The notes: generated by a model from the sequence alone, not told the origin. A DNA stretch of 64,000 nt from Cyanobacteriota bacterium (GCA_019751815.1 JAIEMW010000004.1:353933-417932); one strand, 5' to 3'. Shown: positions 36,843-45,128, counted from the stretch's first letter. Numbers and translations: made by a program.

Positions 36843-37424
36843 ATGGCCCCCAAAAAACGTTTTTTTGTCATTGCCCTGGCGCTGATGGCCCTGCTCACCG
36901 CAGGTGCCCTCTATATGGCCGACTCTCTGATTCACGAGAATAACGGCCAAACGCCCAGTGACCCCAGTAACCCCAACCCCTCTAAAAATAACGATGTCAC
37001 AGGGCAAAATGTGACGTTTACAATCACCAAGGGGTCTGAAAAGCAGTGGGAGATAAAAGCGGAACATACTCAATTTTATGAAGACCGATCAGGGGCTGAT
37101 CTACAGGGCGTCTCAGGCACTTTCTACAACGCCACTGGAAAACCCGTTCTACAGTTTACCGCTCCGACCGGCCGTTATCTCGAAGCGGATAAAGCCGTAT
37201 TTTTAACGGGGGGTGTTGTTGCCAAAACCACCGAAGAAAAGCCGTCAGAGCTAAGAGCCCCCCAAATGAAGTGGTCTTCTCGCTCCAATGAGGTCCTTGC
37301 AGACGGGAATGTCTCCCTGGTCTACGGTGGATTTTCCAAATCCACCGCCAGTCGGTGCCGGTTCACCCTGAGTTTTGACTCTGTCATTCTGGAGGGGGAT
37401 ACGATTTCGGAAGTTGCGTTGTAG
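36843..37424 (+). CDS. LPS export protein LptC-like
   Basis: A 193-residue protein with one N-terminal membrane segment (FFVIALALMALLTAGALYM) and a periplasmic beta-rich domain, as in LptC, which passes LPS from the LptB2FG transporter to LptA. Patterns such as WEIKAEHTQFYEDRSGADLQGVSGTFYN, GRYLEADKAVFLTGGVVA and MKWSSRSNEVLADGNVSLVYGG match the LptC/OstA-like repeats. It lies ten bases after the ALDH gene, so it may be read through from the CoA cluster. The family is divergent, hence moderate confidence. Confidence 0.7.
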   Translation: MAPKKRFFVIALALMALLTAGALYMADSLIHENNGQTPSDPSNPNPSKNNDVTGQNVTFTITKGSEKQWEIKAEHTQFYEDRSGADLQGVSGTFYNATGKPVLQFTAPTGRYLEADKAVFLTGGVVAKTTEEKPSELRAPQMKWSSRSNEVLADGNVSLVYGGFSKSTASRCRFTLSFDSVILEGDTISEVAL

Positions 37425-37483
37425 TATAAAATGAGTGGGCATGCCTTACCGCAAATAACCCTCAGTAACATGACGAAACATCG

Positions 37484-38617
37484 ATGACAGTGTCTCTATT
37501 AATCGCAACCACCAGCCCTCCAGAGCCGTCACAGCCAGCCAATCTTGCTCATACGGCCACTACCGCTTTACCTGCGGCAGAAGCAGCTGCTTCTGCCGCA
37601 GGGTTGAGTGTTTTAGGCATGGATGTTTGGGTGTTTTCTGGGATTGCTGTTGCACTACTGGCCTCTGTTGCGGGTGGTGGCCTCTTGTTTTGGAAAAAAC
37701 AGCGAGGCGGTGCTACTCCGCCAAAATCTGCCGAAGCCTTATATAACTTGGCTCTGGATAGTTATCAACAAGAGCAGATCGAAGAAAGTATTCGTTATCT
37801 AGAAAAATGCCTGAGCAAAGATCCAGGCTTTGCCAATGCCTACTATACTTTGGGGCTCATTCACCAGAAATTGAACAAATTAAGCTTGGCCAAAGAATTC
37901 TTCCAGCAAGCTCTGGATCTCGATCCTGAAGATGTGGATACCCTCTATAACCTTTCTTTAGTGCTTTTTGATGAGGGTGAAAAAGAAAAGGCTAAGCCCT
38001 TACTTGAGCAAGCGGCTGAGCTGAGTCCTGGCGACTCTGATATCCATTATTTTCTGGGTTTAATCTATGAGGGCGGCGGCAATAAAGCCAAAGCCATTGA
38101 AGCCTATGAACGTGCCACACAACTGGATTCAAATAACCCAGGTCTCTACTTGCTTCTTGGCAAACTCTGCGACTCGACTCGAAAATATGACAAGGCCATT
38201 GAGGCGTATAAAGCACTGCTGGCAATTGATCCCAATAGTTTAGAGGGCAATTACGAGCTGTCGATTAGTCTGGCCAAATCGGGAAACTGGGATGAAACCA
38301 TTCGTTATTGTGAACGCACCATCGAGATAGACGGTCACTACGCAAAGGCATACAACCAACTTGGTCTTGCTTATTACTGTAAAAATGAGCCTGAACAAGC
38401 CATCCCCCACTATAAGCAGGCGATTCAGCTCGACCCCAAGTACGCCACGGCCTATAACAATCTGGGGTATGCCTATGAAAAGACCGAACAATTTCAGCTG
38501 GCGCTAGAAACCTTTGAGCTCTATATTCAACGCACCAACAACACTGCAGAGATCAAAGAAACAGAAGAGCACTTGGCTTTACTGCGCAAAAAGATGCAGC
38601 AAGGGCCACAGGCCTGA
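37484..38617 (+). CDS. Membrane-anchored TPR protein
   Basis: A 377-residue protein. An Ala/Thr/Pro-rich N-terminus is followed by one hydrophobic span near 48-68 (DVWVFSGIAVALLASVAGGGLLF). About seven tetratricopeptide repeats run from ~83 to 350. Clear repeat units include AYYTLGLIHQKLNKLSLAKEFF, IHYFLGLIYEGGGNKAKAIEAY and AYNNLGYAYEKTEQFQLALETF, each with the Gly/Ala-Tyr pattern of the 34-residue TPR. It likely serves as a protein-interaction scaffold at the membrane. A gap of 59 bases separates it from the lptC-like gene. Confidence 0.85.
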   Translation: MTVSLLIATTSPPEPSQPANLAHTATTALPAAEAAASAAGLSVLGMDVWVFSGIAVALLASVAGGGLLFWKKQRGGATPPKSAEALYNLALDSYQQEQIEESIRYLEKCLSKDPGFANAYYTLGLIHQKLNKLSLAKEFFQQALDLDPEDVDTLYNLSLVLFDEGEKEKAKPLLEQAAELSPGDSDIHYFLGLIYEGGGNKAKAIEAYERATQLDSNNPGLYLLLGKLCDSTRKYDKAIEAYKALLAIDPNSLEGNYELSISLAKSGNWDETIRYCERTIEIDGHYAKAYNQLGLAYYCKNEPEQAIPHYKQAIQLDPKYATAYNNLGYAYEKTEQFQLALETFELYIQRTNNTAEIKETEEHLALLRKKMQQGPQA

Positions 38618-38628
38618 GTGAATTATAT

Positions 38629-38985
38629 TTAGCGCGGCGGTCCTACGGGTGGACCCTGAGGAGGTCTATTAGGCGGAGGGCCTTGTGGTGGACCCGCTTG
38701 TGGAGGCCCTGCCTGAGGTGGTCCAGATTGTACTGATCCACCCACACTGGGGTCAGACTGAAGTGCGACACCCATCAACATAGTATCAGTAAAACAAACC
38801 CGCTTGAGGGGCCCTACACCCGGTTTTTCAATCAGCTTGGGTGCTGCTTGGTTTGCCGCCTTGATCAGCCCTTTCATCTCTTCGTAGAGCTGCATCGGGT
38901 TCTCAGAATACAAGACCACTGGGGTTGCCAGTGATTTCAGGAAAATCAAAACAGAAACTTGCAGGTGAGGGGGTAAGCTGGCCAT
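38629..38985 (-). CDS. Small protein with Pro/Gln/Gly-rich tail, unknown
   Basis: A 118-residue protein. The N-terminal ~65 residues look folded (LQVSVLIFLKSLATPVVLYS, QLYEEMKGLIKAANQAAPKL). The last ~40 are tandem degenerate PPQAGPP-type repeats ending GPPVGPPR. No signal peptide is evident. The gene is convergent with the TPR gene (11 bases between stops) and upstream of the tRNA on the same strand. No family is recognised. Confidence 0.6.
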   Translation of the reverse strand: MASLPPHLQVSVLIFLKSLATPVVLYSENPMQLYEEMKGLIKAANQAAPKLIEKPGVGPLKRVCFTDTMLMGVALQSDPSVGGSVQSGPPQAGPPQAGPPQGPPPNRPPQGPPVGPPR

Positions 38986-39029
38986 GGGGGTACTCCCTGA
39001 GACTCTCTCTAAAAGTAGGAATAGAGGTA

Positions 39030-39103
39030 TGGCATAGGCTGGAATCGAACCAGCGACACCGCGGGTATGAACCGCGTGCTCTAGCCAACTGAGCTACTAT
39101 GCC
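39030..39103 (-). tRNA. tRNA with CAT anticodon (Met, or Ile2)
   Basis: The minus strand gives a full 74-nt cloverleaf: acceptor GGCATAG/CTATGCC, D-arm GCTCAGTTGGCTAGAGC, anticodon stem CGCGG/CCGCG with loop TTCATAC, variable GTGTC, T-stem GCTGG/CCAGC with TTCGATT, and discriminator A. CCA is not encoded. The canonical acceptor pair and A73 rule out initiator type. Elongator tRNA-Met and lysidine-modified tRNA-Ile2 share this anticodon, and I cannot separate them by eye. Confidence 0.95.
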
Positions 39104-39202
39104 ACATCCTTGGTATTATTGTTCTGTCAACGGATGCTTGTCAAACGCATAACCCCATTATGGATTATTGTTAGATACTAGAAGATAATGATAGGGTTCA
39201 AT

Positions 39203-39228
39203 TGGAAAGTTTTTTGGGAAAGTTTTTA
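39203..39228. repeat. 13-bp imperfect tandem repeat before a start codon
   Basis: TGGAAAGTTTTTT (39203-39215) is followed directly by GGGAAAGTTTTTA (39216-39228), two mismatches. It ends five bases before the ATG at 39234 and so occupies the ribosome-binding region of that gene. Confidence 0.85.
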
Positions 39229-39233
39229 ATGAG

Positions 39234-39602
39234 ATGACACAAGAAAAGCGCTATGCCCCCCAACGCTGGTACGATCAAGATCCGGCACTCAGCCAGGCAC
39301 TCAACCACCTGCGCAATGCGTCTGATCGCTATCAAGCCCAAGTGGCCCTCAATATCATTAAAATTATTATCGAGCATCAGATTGAAGGGGACGGCGAAAC
39401 CACCATCGAAGATATGAATAAAGTGGTGGACGAAAAGCCGGGCGAAGTAGACCCCCATCTTCGTCGGCGCTGGTACGATGTCAACGAATCTCTGCGCTCC
39501 GCCATGCACCTGTTGCGGGATTGCCCCGATGAGCTCCAGAAAAGCCTGATCCCAACGATCTCTCGCATGATTGAAGAGACACTCGGAGACAATGAACCTT
39601 AA
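39234..39602 (+). CDS. Small protein made of two copies of a helical repeat
   Basis: A 122-residue protein of unknown function containing an internal duplication. QRWYDQDPALSQALNHLRNA then NIIKIIIE (residues ~10-48) and RRWYDVNESLRSAMHLLRDC then TISRMIEE (residues ~78-116) align over about 40 residues, with identical RWYD and similar ALxHLR spacing. A linker between them is acidic. Soluble and helical by appearance. No ribosome site is clear because a tandem repeat occupies that position. No family is recognised, though the repeat should be easy to search. Confidence 0.7.
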   Translation: MTQEKRYAPQRWYDQDPALSQALNHLRNASDRYQAQVALNIIKIIIEHQIEGDGETTIEDMNKVVDEKPGEVDPHLRRRWYDVNESLRSAMHLLRDCPDELQKSLIPTISRMIEETLGDNEP

Positions 39603-39855
39603 ATAGACGTCCTTGTAGCATTTCTTAACAATTTAACATCAAAGCGCCTTAAGATTGTTTTTATATAAACACAAGTCATTTAGTTCTCTCAAGTACTTCT
39701 AATTAACTCTTCAAAAGGTGTGTGGGGTTTCAACAAACGCTTTGTCAAAAAAGCGGGCTGTCTTCATGCACTCAGTCATCTGTGTCATTTGTGTGTGTGC
39801 TCAATTTGGGTGTATTCATTCCTATGGATGCATCTGTGTGATGGAGGTTATGGTT

Positions 39856-40545
39856 ATGTCAGCAATTTTAGGTCCTTCTAGCCTAGGCTATGAAGCTCAA
39901 TTTGGCGGCGGAAGCTTTCTTTATAGTGGAGCTCCCTCTGTTTTAGAAGGTGGCGCCATTGGGGCAGCTCCCTCATCGATTGCCAGTACGCTTACAGCGC
40001 CTTTATCCGGAGGCGGGATGGCGATTGCAGGTGGTTTGGCTGCAATACCTGATTTAATTAAAGGCGACTATGCCAGTGCGGCAGGTGCCGGGATTGGAGC
40101 GGCCGTGGGTGGGGCATTCTTAGGCCCTCTGGGTGCGGTGGCCGGCGGTTTTATCGGCCGAGGCATTGCCAAAGGCGTGAAAAAACTCTTTGGACGAAAG
40201 CGGAAAAAACGACGTAACGCCTGCCAAAATCAACAGTGTCAAATGCAACAAGCTTATCAGGCTGGGCTGCAACGCGGTTATCAAGCGGGCTTGCAACAAG
40301 CGCAACAAAGTATGTGGCAACAGCAAATGGCAGGTCAATACCAAGCCTTGCAGCAACAAAACTATGCCTTGCAGCAAGCCTTGGCCTCTCGGCCCCAGTT
40401 TGCCAGCCCAACCATTATTAACAACAACTACAATTTCGGACAGCAAAACTTTGCTCCCAGCTATAACCAGCCGCGATTTGGGTTTGGTTTTTCCTACGGT
40501 AGCAATGGGTTTGGTACCAGCTTCAGCATGGCTGGCTATCTCTAA
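39856..40545 (+). CDS. Gly-zipper and Gln/Asn-rich protein, first of a trio
   Basis: A 229-residue protein. I chose the ATG at 39856 because GGAGGT lies seven bases before it; the frame extends to 39718 but that part is Cys-rich and lacks support. The N-half is Gly/Ala-rich and membrane-like (AGAGIGAAVGGAFLGPLGAVAGG, a glycine zipper). A Lys/Arg patch follows (GVKKLFGRKRKKRR). The C-half is Gln-rich and repetitive (YQAGLQRGYQAGLQQAQQSM) and ends in Asn/Phe/Gly-rich sequence. No classical signal peptide. It is followed by a strong terminator. With the next two genes it forms a set of low-complexity proteins, perhaps surface or matrix components; function unknown. Confidence 0.65.
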   Translation: MSAILGPSSLGYEAQFGGGSFLYSGAPSVLEGGAIGAAPSSIASTLTAPLSGGGMAIAGGLAAIPDLIKGDYASAAGAGIGAAVGGAFLGPLGAVAGGFIGRGIAKGVKKLFGRKRKKRRNACQNQQCQMQQAYQAGLQRGYQAGLQQAQQSMWQQQMAGQYQALQQQNYALQQALASRPQFASPTIINNNYNFGQQNFAPSYNQPRFGFGFSYGSNGFGTSFSMAGYL

Positions 40546-40577
40546 ACAACACTTTAACAACCATACACACACAACAC

Positions 40578-40620
40578 AGTCTCGATCCCTATGACTTTAT
40601 TGGGGTCGAGACTTTTTTTG
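40578..40620 (+). terminator. Intrinsic terminator after the first trio gene
   Basis: AGTCTCGATCCC pairs with GGGGTCGAGACT (one wobble), followed by TTTTTTTG. It makes the first trio gene a separate transcript. Confidence 0.9.
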
Positions 40621-40708
40621 TCTCTGTAGCTTCTTGCGAATTCCTGGCTCAGCAATTCTTAAATGAATCTAAAACATCGTCACTCGCTAACAATTCACAG
40701 ATTTTCTT

Positions 40709-40734
40709 TTGTTTTAATTTTAATAGGTATCAAT
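40709..40734 (+). promoter_or_regulatory. Shared upstream element, copy 1
   Basis: A 26-base AT-rich element (begins TTGTTTTAATTTTAATAG, ends ATCAAT) lies 42 bases before the gene at 40776. A copy with three mismatches stands at 41470-41495, 62 bases before the gene at 41557. Conservation in otherwise unlike intergenic DNA suggests a promoter or operator. Confidence 0.6.
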
Positions 40735-40775
40735 TTAAGCGTTTGTGTGAGTGAGATAATCAAGGAGTTTGAAGG

Positions 40776-41288
40776 ATGGTCGTTGCATTAGTTGCGGCAG
40801 GGATTCTTGCGGGAATCGCGGGTCTCGGCATAGGCAGTGCTGCCGAAAAAGAAAAGCGTCTGAAAGATAAAGACGCCCAGATAGCCCAACAACAGGCGCA
40901 AATACAGAGCCAACAGGAACAACAAAACAAAGAAAGGGAACTGGCTGCTCAACAGGCACAGGACAGGGAACGCACAGCCCAACTGGAGGCTATACTAAAC
41001 GCCCAAAAAGCACAGCAGGAGGCTCAAGCGCAACGCGAAGCACAAGAGTCTCAACGTGAACAGCAAATGATGTTGATGTTGATGATGAATCAATACAACA
41101 AGCAGAGTCCCTTGGCCTGGGGTGGACTGACCATCCCGCAGACCAATATCTATAATTACAGTGCCAATAACAGTCTCAGTCTGAACAATAATATTGGCCT
41201 ACAACCAGCCTATGCCGCTAATAGCATTGCCAATAATGGGTTTATCAGCCCATACGCCCCTGGTATCGGTGCTGTTAGAGCCGCTTAA
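40776..41288 (+). CDS. Gln-rich coiled-coil protein, second of a trio
   Basis: A 170-residue protein. A short hydrophobic N-terminal segment (VVALVAAGILAGIAGLGIGSAA) could be a membrane anchor or uncleaved signal. Residues ~25-100 are a Gln/Glu/Lys/Ala-rich helix (AQIAQQQAQIQSQQEQQNKE) that looks like a coiled coil. The last 60 are Asn/Tyr/Pro-rich (PQTNIYNYSANNSLSLNNNI). AAGGAG lies eight bases before the ATG. The shared 26-base element lies just upstream. No family is recognised. Confidence 0.65.
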   Translation: MVVALVAAGILAGIAGLGIGSAAEKEKRLKDKDAQIAQQQAQIQSQQEQQNKERELAAQQAQDRERTAQLEAILNAQKAQQEAQAQREAQESQREQQMMLMLMMNQYNKQSPLAWGGLTIPQTNIYNYSANNSLSLNNNIGLQPAYAANSIANNGFISPYAPGIGAVRAA

Positions 41289-41310
41289 ACACATCTTACA
41301 AAAGCCATAG

Positions 41311-41401
41311 CATGATCGATCGCCATAGGAGTCCGTTTGTTTTCCTGTGGCGATCGCGCAATCGGCATTACAGAGAAAGGGATCCCTCTTTTTCGATCAT
41401 G
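41311..41401. other. Nested inverted-repeat structure between trio genes
   Basis: CATGATCGA (41311-41319) and TCGATCATG (41393-41401) are perfect inverted repeats enclosing a hairpin of CGATCGCCATAGG (41317-41329) with CCTGTGGCGATCG (41344-41356), and a palindromic AGGGATCCCT near 41378. The inner hairpin lacks a following T-run, so this is not a plain terminator. It may be a structured RNA or a DNA site. Confidence 0.55.
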
Positions 41402-41469
41402 ACGTGGGGTTACGCTGATGTAACAGTTTTGTTATATAGTTCCCTCCCCACACAATCATGTTATTTTAT

Positions 41470-41495
41470 TTGTTTTTATTTTAATAGCAATCAAT
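41470..41495 (+). promoter_or_regulatory. Shared upstream element, copy 2
   Basis: Starts TTGTTTTTATTTTAATAG and ends ATCAAT; three mismatches over 26 bases from the copy at 40709-40734. It lies upstream of the third trio gene, with AGGAGG and the ATG following at 41548-41559. Confidence 0.6.
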
Positions 41496-41556
41496 AGTTC
41501 ATGTTCCTATCCACTTTCACCTGATTTTTTGACTACACCTATTGTTAGGAGGAGAG

Positions 41557-42411
41557 ATGCTATCACCGTATAACTATAATGGGATTGCCCAGACAGCCTA
41601 CCAAACCCCGGCAGGCCTGTTTCAAGCAACCATTAATGGAAACGGGTACGCGCAAGGCGGTCCTCTGGGTGTTTCAACCGGGCGTCCTCCTGTACCAGGA
41701 TTTATTATCGGGCCGCAAAACACGGTTGATCCCTCAGGATTTAATCCTTTTTCACCTCAGGCCGGACCCTTTAACCAATGGGGCCCAGGATCCTTTGGTG
41801 CTGTGAACCCGTATTCACCAATTCCGTATCCGCCCCCATTTCAACAGGGCTATACGGTTCCCGGAATGCCGCCTCAACAACAAAGTGGCCCTCCGTTTGG
41901 TGTTCCTTTTGGGATTCCTCAACAGCAAAATAATTACGCTCCCATTAACCTTGGCGGTATCAACCAATCCGCACCCATCAATTTTGGTGGTCTCGGCGGA
42001 ATGAGTGGCGGTAACCCTGGATACGGCATCCCACAAGGAATGCCACAAGGAATGCCTCAGTACTCCAGTATGCCGCAACAGCCAGGTTTTGGCGGTAATG
42101 TGATTCCTCCGTGGGCTTCATTCCAGGGTTTCCCCTCGAATCCAGCCACAGGACAGATTAATCCATTCCAGCAAACCCAAGCCGGGATTGCCGCGTCTGG
42201 CATTAATCACTCGATGCTTCAAAGTCCGTTTGGAACCTTCGTAACCGGAGTTGGCCCCCTGGGCGGCTACGCTAACGCTGGTATTCAAGGTGCTCAGGCT
42301 TCTGGGCAAGGCTTTGCCGCCGTCCTGAGTCCTTTCGGAAGCATCCGTTACTGGGCAGATCCGGTGTATGCCAACACCAACTTCTTCCAGCAAGGCTTTT
42401 TCAAAATGTAA
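41557..42411 (+). CDS. Pro/Gly/Gln/Asn-rich low-complexity protein, third of a trio
   Basis: A 284-residue protein of striking composition: Gly, Pro, Gln, Asn, Tyr and Phe dominate. Phrases include GIPQGMPQGMPQYSSMPQQ and the related pair INLGGINQSAP and INFGGLGG. No signal peptide or long hydrophobic span. The C-terminus (~225-284) is less repetitive and may be folded (FGTFVTGVGPLGGYANAGI, FGSIRYWADPVYA). The ATG at 41557 has AGGAGG close upstream. It is followed by a strong terminator. It could be an adhesive, matrix or condensate-forming protein; that is inference. Confidence 0.65.
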   Translation: MLSPYNYNGIAQTAYQTPAGLFQATINGNGYAQGGPLGVSTGRPPVPGFIIGPQNTVDPSGFNPFSPQAGPFNQWGPGSFGAVNPYSPIPYPPPFQQGYTVPGMPPQQQSGPPFGVPFGIPQQQNNYAPINLGGINQSAPINFGGLGGMSGGNPGYGIPQGMPQGMPQYSSMPQQPGFGGNVIPPWASFQGFPSNPATGQINPFQQTQAGIAASGINHSMLQSPFGTFVTGVGPLGGYANAGIQGAQASGQGFAAVLSPFGSIRYWADPVYANTNFFQQGFFKM

Positions 42412-42428
42412 TTTTGGAAATCCAAATT

Positions 42429-42460
42429 TAAAAGCCCCCAGATCTCTGGGGGCTTTTTTC
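42429..42460. terminator. Bidirectional terminator between trio and ugd-like gene
   Basis: AAAAGCCCCCAG pairs with CTGGGGGCTTTT, followed by a T-run on the plus strand and preceded by AT-rich sequence for the minus strand. It separates convergent genes. Confidence 0.92.
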
Positions 42461-42489
42461 TGAGCTGTTGAAACGATATGAAATACTCG

Positions 42490-43884
42490 TTAGGCCTTAG
42501 CCATGGCCTTTTTTGTTTTGGGAGGGGCTGAGTCCCCGGGAGTCTCTGGGTTGAGATACGCCTCTGGGGAATGCTTTTGACGACCAATACTCCAATAGTG
42601 ATACCCCAATTTTGCCATCCGGATAGGATTATAGAGGTTACGACCGTCCACAATCACCCGACAAGCACTGATTTGCTTTAGCTCAGTAAAGTTAATGTAC
42701 TGAAAATCAGGCCACTCTGTTAAAATGGCAATCACATCAGCCCCTTCTGCTGCTTCATAGACAGAGTTACAGTAAGTGATGTCTGGCATAATTTCACGGG
42801 TTGCCTTCATTGCAAGGGGATCGAAAGCGCGAATTTTTTTCACACCCCGTTTTTGAAGTCCTCGAATGATATTAATACTGGGTGCATCCCGCATATCATC
42901 TGTATTGGGCCTAAAAGCCAAACCCCAAACCGCAATTGTTTTACCGTGTAAGTCTTTCCCTTCCACGGCTTGCTCAATGCGCTCCATAAAACGGATACGT
43001 TGATAACGGTTAATTACTTCCGTTGCTTTCAAGAGATCCAGGTTGATGTGGTACTCATCGGCAATATTGACCAAAGAGGAGATATCTTTGGGCAGAAAGA
43101 TCCCACCGTAACCCAAACCGGCGTTCAGGTAGTCCGGGGAAATCCGCTTATCCATCCCAAGACCCTTGGCGACTTTGGCTATATCCGCCCCGGTTTTTTC
43201 ACAAATTTGGGCCACAGAGTTGATAAAAGAAATTTTCATCGCCAAGAAGGCATTGGCCGCATGTTTAATCAGTTCGGCACTATTGATATCTGTGACCAAA
43301 AGAGGCGCATTGAGTGTCCCATAGATACTCACCAAAATATCAATGGCTCGTTGATTTTCAGCACCGATAACAATACGGTCAGGATGCAAGAAGTCCCAAA
43401 TCGCATTGCCTTCGCGCATAAATTGGGGCACTGCGGCGATATCAAAATCGGCTCCCTTGGGGGCTTCGGCCGTCAGTAAATCCTTCAACCACTCGCCTGT
43501 TTTAATGGGGAGAGTGCTTTTTTCCACAATCAAACGGTATCGATCTGGCCCCATAGCCCCGGCAATATCTTTGACTGCCTTCATCAAAGGCTTGAGATCG
43601 GGCTTGGCTTCACTCCCAGTTCCCTTGGTGCCAATGCACAGGAAAACCACCTCGGACTCAGCCACCGCTTCTTTGATATCTGTCGTAAAGCGCAGTCGTC
43701 CTTCTTGCACGTTATAGCGAATGAGTGGCTCAAGACCTGCTTCAAAAAAAGGCATTTCTCCTTGTTGAAGCTTCTCAATCCGGGCCTCATTGACGTCGGC
43801 ACAGATCACATCGTGCCCCAATTCGGCCAAGCACGTACCCGTTACTGTCCCCACATAGCCGGTACCGATCACCGCGAGTTTCAT
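42490..43884 (-). CDS. UDP-glucose/GDP-mannose dehydrogenase family protein lacking the catalytic Cys
   Basis: The 464-residue protein aligns throughout with UDP-glucose 6-dehydrogenase, which makes UDP-glucuronate in two NAD+-dependent oxidations. Present are MKLAVIGTGYVGTVTGTCLAELGH, the K/N motif ELIKHAANAFLAMKISFIN, and the C-terminal VWGLAFRPNTDDMRDAPS. However, the catalytic GGSCFPKD is GGIFLPKD here, with Phe263 in place of the nucleophilic Cys. PEFLREG is PQFMREG, with Gln for the catalytic Glu. The enzyme may stop at the aldehyde, use another chemistry or be inactive. The C-terminal ~25 residues are Pro/Lys-rich. Confidence 0.85.
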   Translation of the reverse strand: MKLAVIGTGYVGTVTGTCLAELGHDVICADVNEARIEKLQQGEMPFFEAGLEPLIRYNVQEGRLRFTTDIKEAVAESEVVFLCIGTKGTGSEAKPDLKPLMKAVKDIAGAMGPDRYRLIVEKSTLPIKTGEWLKDLLTAEAPKGADFDIAAVPQFMREGNAIWDFLHPDRIVIGAENQRAIDILVSIYGTLNAPLLVTDINSAELIKHAANAFLAMKISFINSVAQICEKTGADIAKVAKGLGMDKRISPDYLNAGLGYGGIFLPKDISSLVNIADEYHINLDLLKATEVINRYQRIRFMERIEQAVEGKDLHGKTIAVWGLAFRPNTDDMRDAPSINIIRGLQKRGVKKIRAFDPLAMKATREIMPDITYCNSVYEAAEGADVIAILTEWPDFQYINFTELKQISACRVIVDGRNLYNPIRMAKLGYHYWSIGRQKHSPEAYLNPETPGDSAPPKTKKAMAKA

Positions 43885-44143
43885 AAGCGACCTACCTCTA
43901 TAAAATCTATCCTAAACGGAAAAGCCTACTATAGCACAAAATTTAGCCCTTTTTTGCAGGCATTGATTGCGCGTTGCAACCAAACCCTCTCCACCAAACA
44001 GAGGAACTTATTCAGGTTAACCCTACAGATTGCCATGGCCTTCTCGATACCCAATGTATGAGTGAAGTCTAAACACCGAAACGTCATAGGGTAACAAGAG
44101 AATCGGTTGGGAACCCCAACACTTTGTCGGAGGAGAAAGCATC

Positions 44144-45061
44144 ATGCCGTCTATCATTAATACCAATGTGTCATCTGTGATTGCACAATATAACTTAAGT
44201 TTGAACCAAGCCTTACAAGCCCGCTCTTATGAGCGCCTCACCTCTGGCAATAAACTCAACCGTGCCGCTGATGATTCTGTGGGCGTGACCATCGCCGATA
44301 AACTGGGCGTGCAAATCCGTGGCTATCAACGGGCCATCCAAAACGCACAGGACGGTTTAAGCATTACAGATACAGCAGAGGGTAGTCTCTCTGTCATCGT
44401 CGAAAACCTGCAACGCATCCGCGAACTTTCTGTCCAAGCCGCTAACGATACCAACGGGCAGCCCCAGCGGGATTCTATCGGTAAAGAAATTCGGGCACTG
44501 TCCGATGAGATTGAGCGGATTTCTCAATCCAGTAACTTCAACGGCATCCAACTGCTCGACGGCACCACCTCCAATGCGTTACTCCAAATTGGTCTCACCA
44601 GCCAAACCACCGACACACTGGATATCTCCTCTGCCTTTACCAGTGCCCGGGTGGACAAAGGGATTGTTCCCGCCGGGATTGGCCTGATTGACTCCACAGG
44701 TGGTACCACCACATTTACTTCTCTCAATGATTTTTACAACCCTGGTACTGGCACGTCCAACATCACCAGCGCAACAATGGCCCAGAATTTTATTAATGAC
44801 GTGGACGGCGCCATCAGCAAAGTGACCCAGCAACTTGGTGCCATTGGTGCCATCGCAAGCAGACTTCAGGGTGCCATCGACAACACCCAACGTGCTGTTG
44901 AAAACTACTCCACCTCCAAATCCCGAATCACCGATACCGATGTGGCGGAAGAAACCGCCAATATTACCCGTTCACAAATCTTACAACAGGCCAGTATCAG
45001 TTTACTGGGTCAAATCAACAACTTCCAAGCTTCAGCACTTCAGTTGTATAGCAAACAGTAA
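44144..45061 (+). CDS. fliC: Flagellin
   Basis: The structural subunit of the flagellar filament. The N-terminal D0/D1 region begins INTNVSSVIAQYNLSLNQALQ and includes ERLTSGNKLNRAADDSVGVTIADKL and RELSVQAANDTNG. The C-terminal D1/D0 region has RLQGAIDNTQRAVENYSTSKSRITDTDVAEETANITRSQILQQASISLLGQ. The variable middle is short, giving a 305-residue protein. Gene end QLYSKQ replaces the usual LL-R ending. A GGAGGA site lies ten bases before the ATG. A second flagellin lies 0.6 kb downstream. Confidence 0.96.
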   Translation: MPSIINTNVSSVIAQYNLSLNQALQARSYERLTSGNKLNRAADDSVGVTIADKLGVQIRGYQRAIQNAQDGLSITDTAEGSLSVIVENLQRIRELSVQAANDTNGQPQRDSIGKEIRALSDEIERISQSSNFNGIQLLDGTTSNALLQIGLTSQTTDTLDISSAFTSARVDKGIVPAGIGLIDSTGGTTTFTSLNDFYNPGTGTSNITSATMAQNFINDVDGAISKVTQQLGAIGAIASRLQGAIDNTQRAVENYSTSKSRITDTDVAEETANITRSQILQQASISLLGQINNFQASALQLYSKQ

Positions 45062-45128
45062 TACCCCGTAATCGTTATATTCACCGTTATTGTTGAGCGG
45101 CAATCCACGGAAGGAGCGCACCGACTCT

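Noticed and set aside
39718..39855. N-terminal extension of the first trio protein
   Set aside because: The Cys-rich stretch comes from GTGTGT-type sequence; the strong ribosome site is at 39843-39848, just before the ATG at 39856.
41350..41357. GCGATCGC, the HIP1 octamer common in many cyanobacteria
   Set aside because: I noticed only this copy, inside a hairpin, so it is not evidence of HIP1 abundance.
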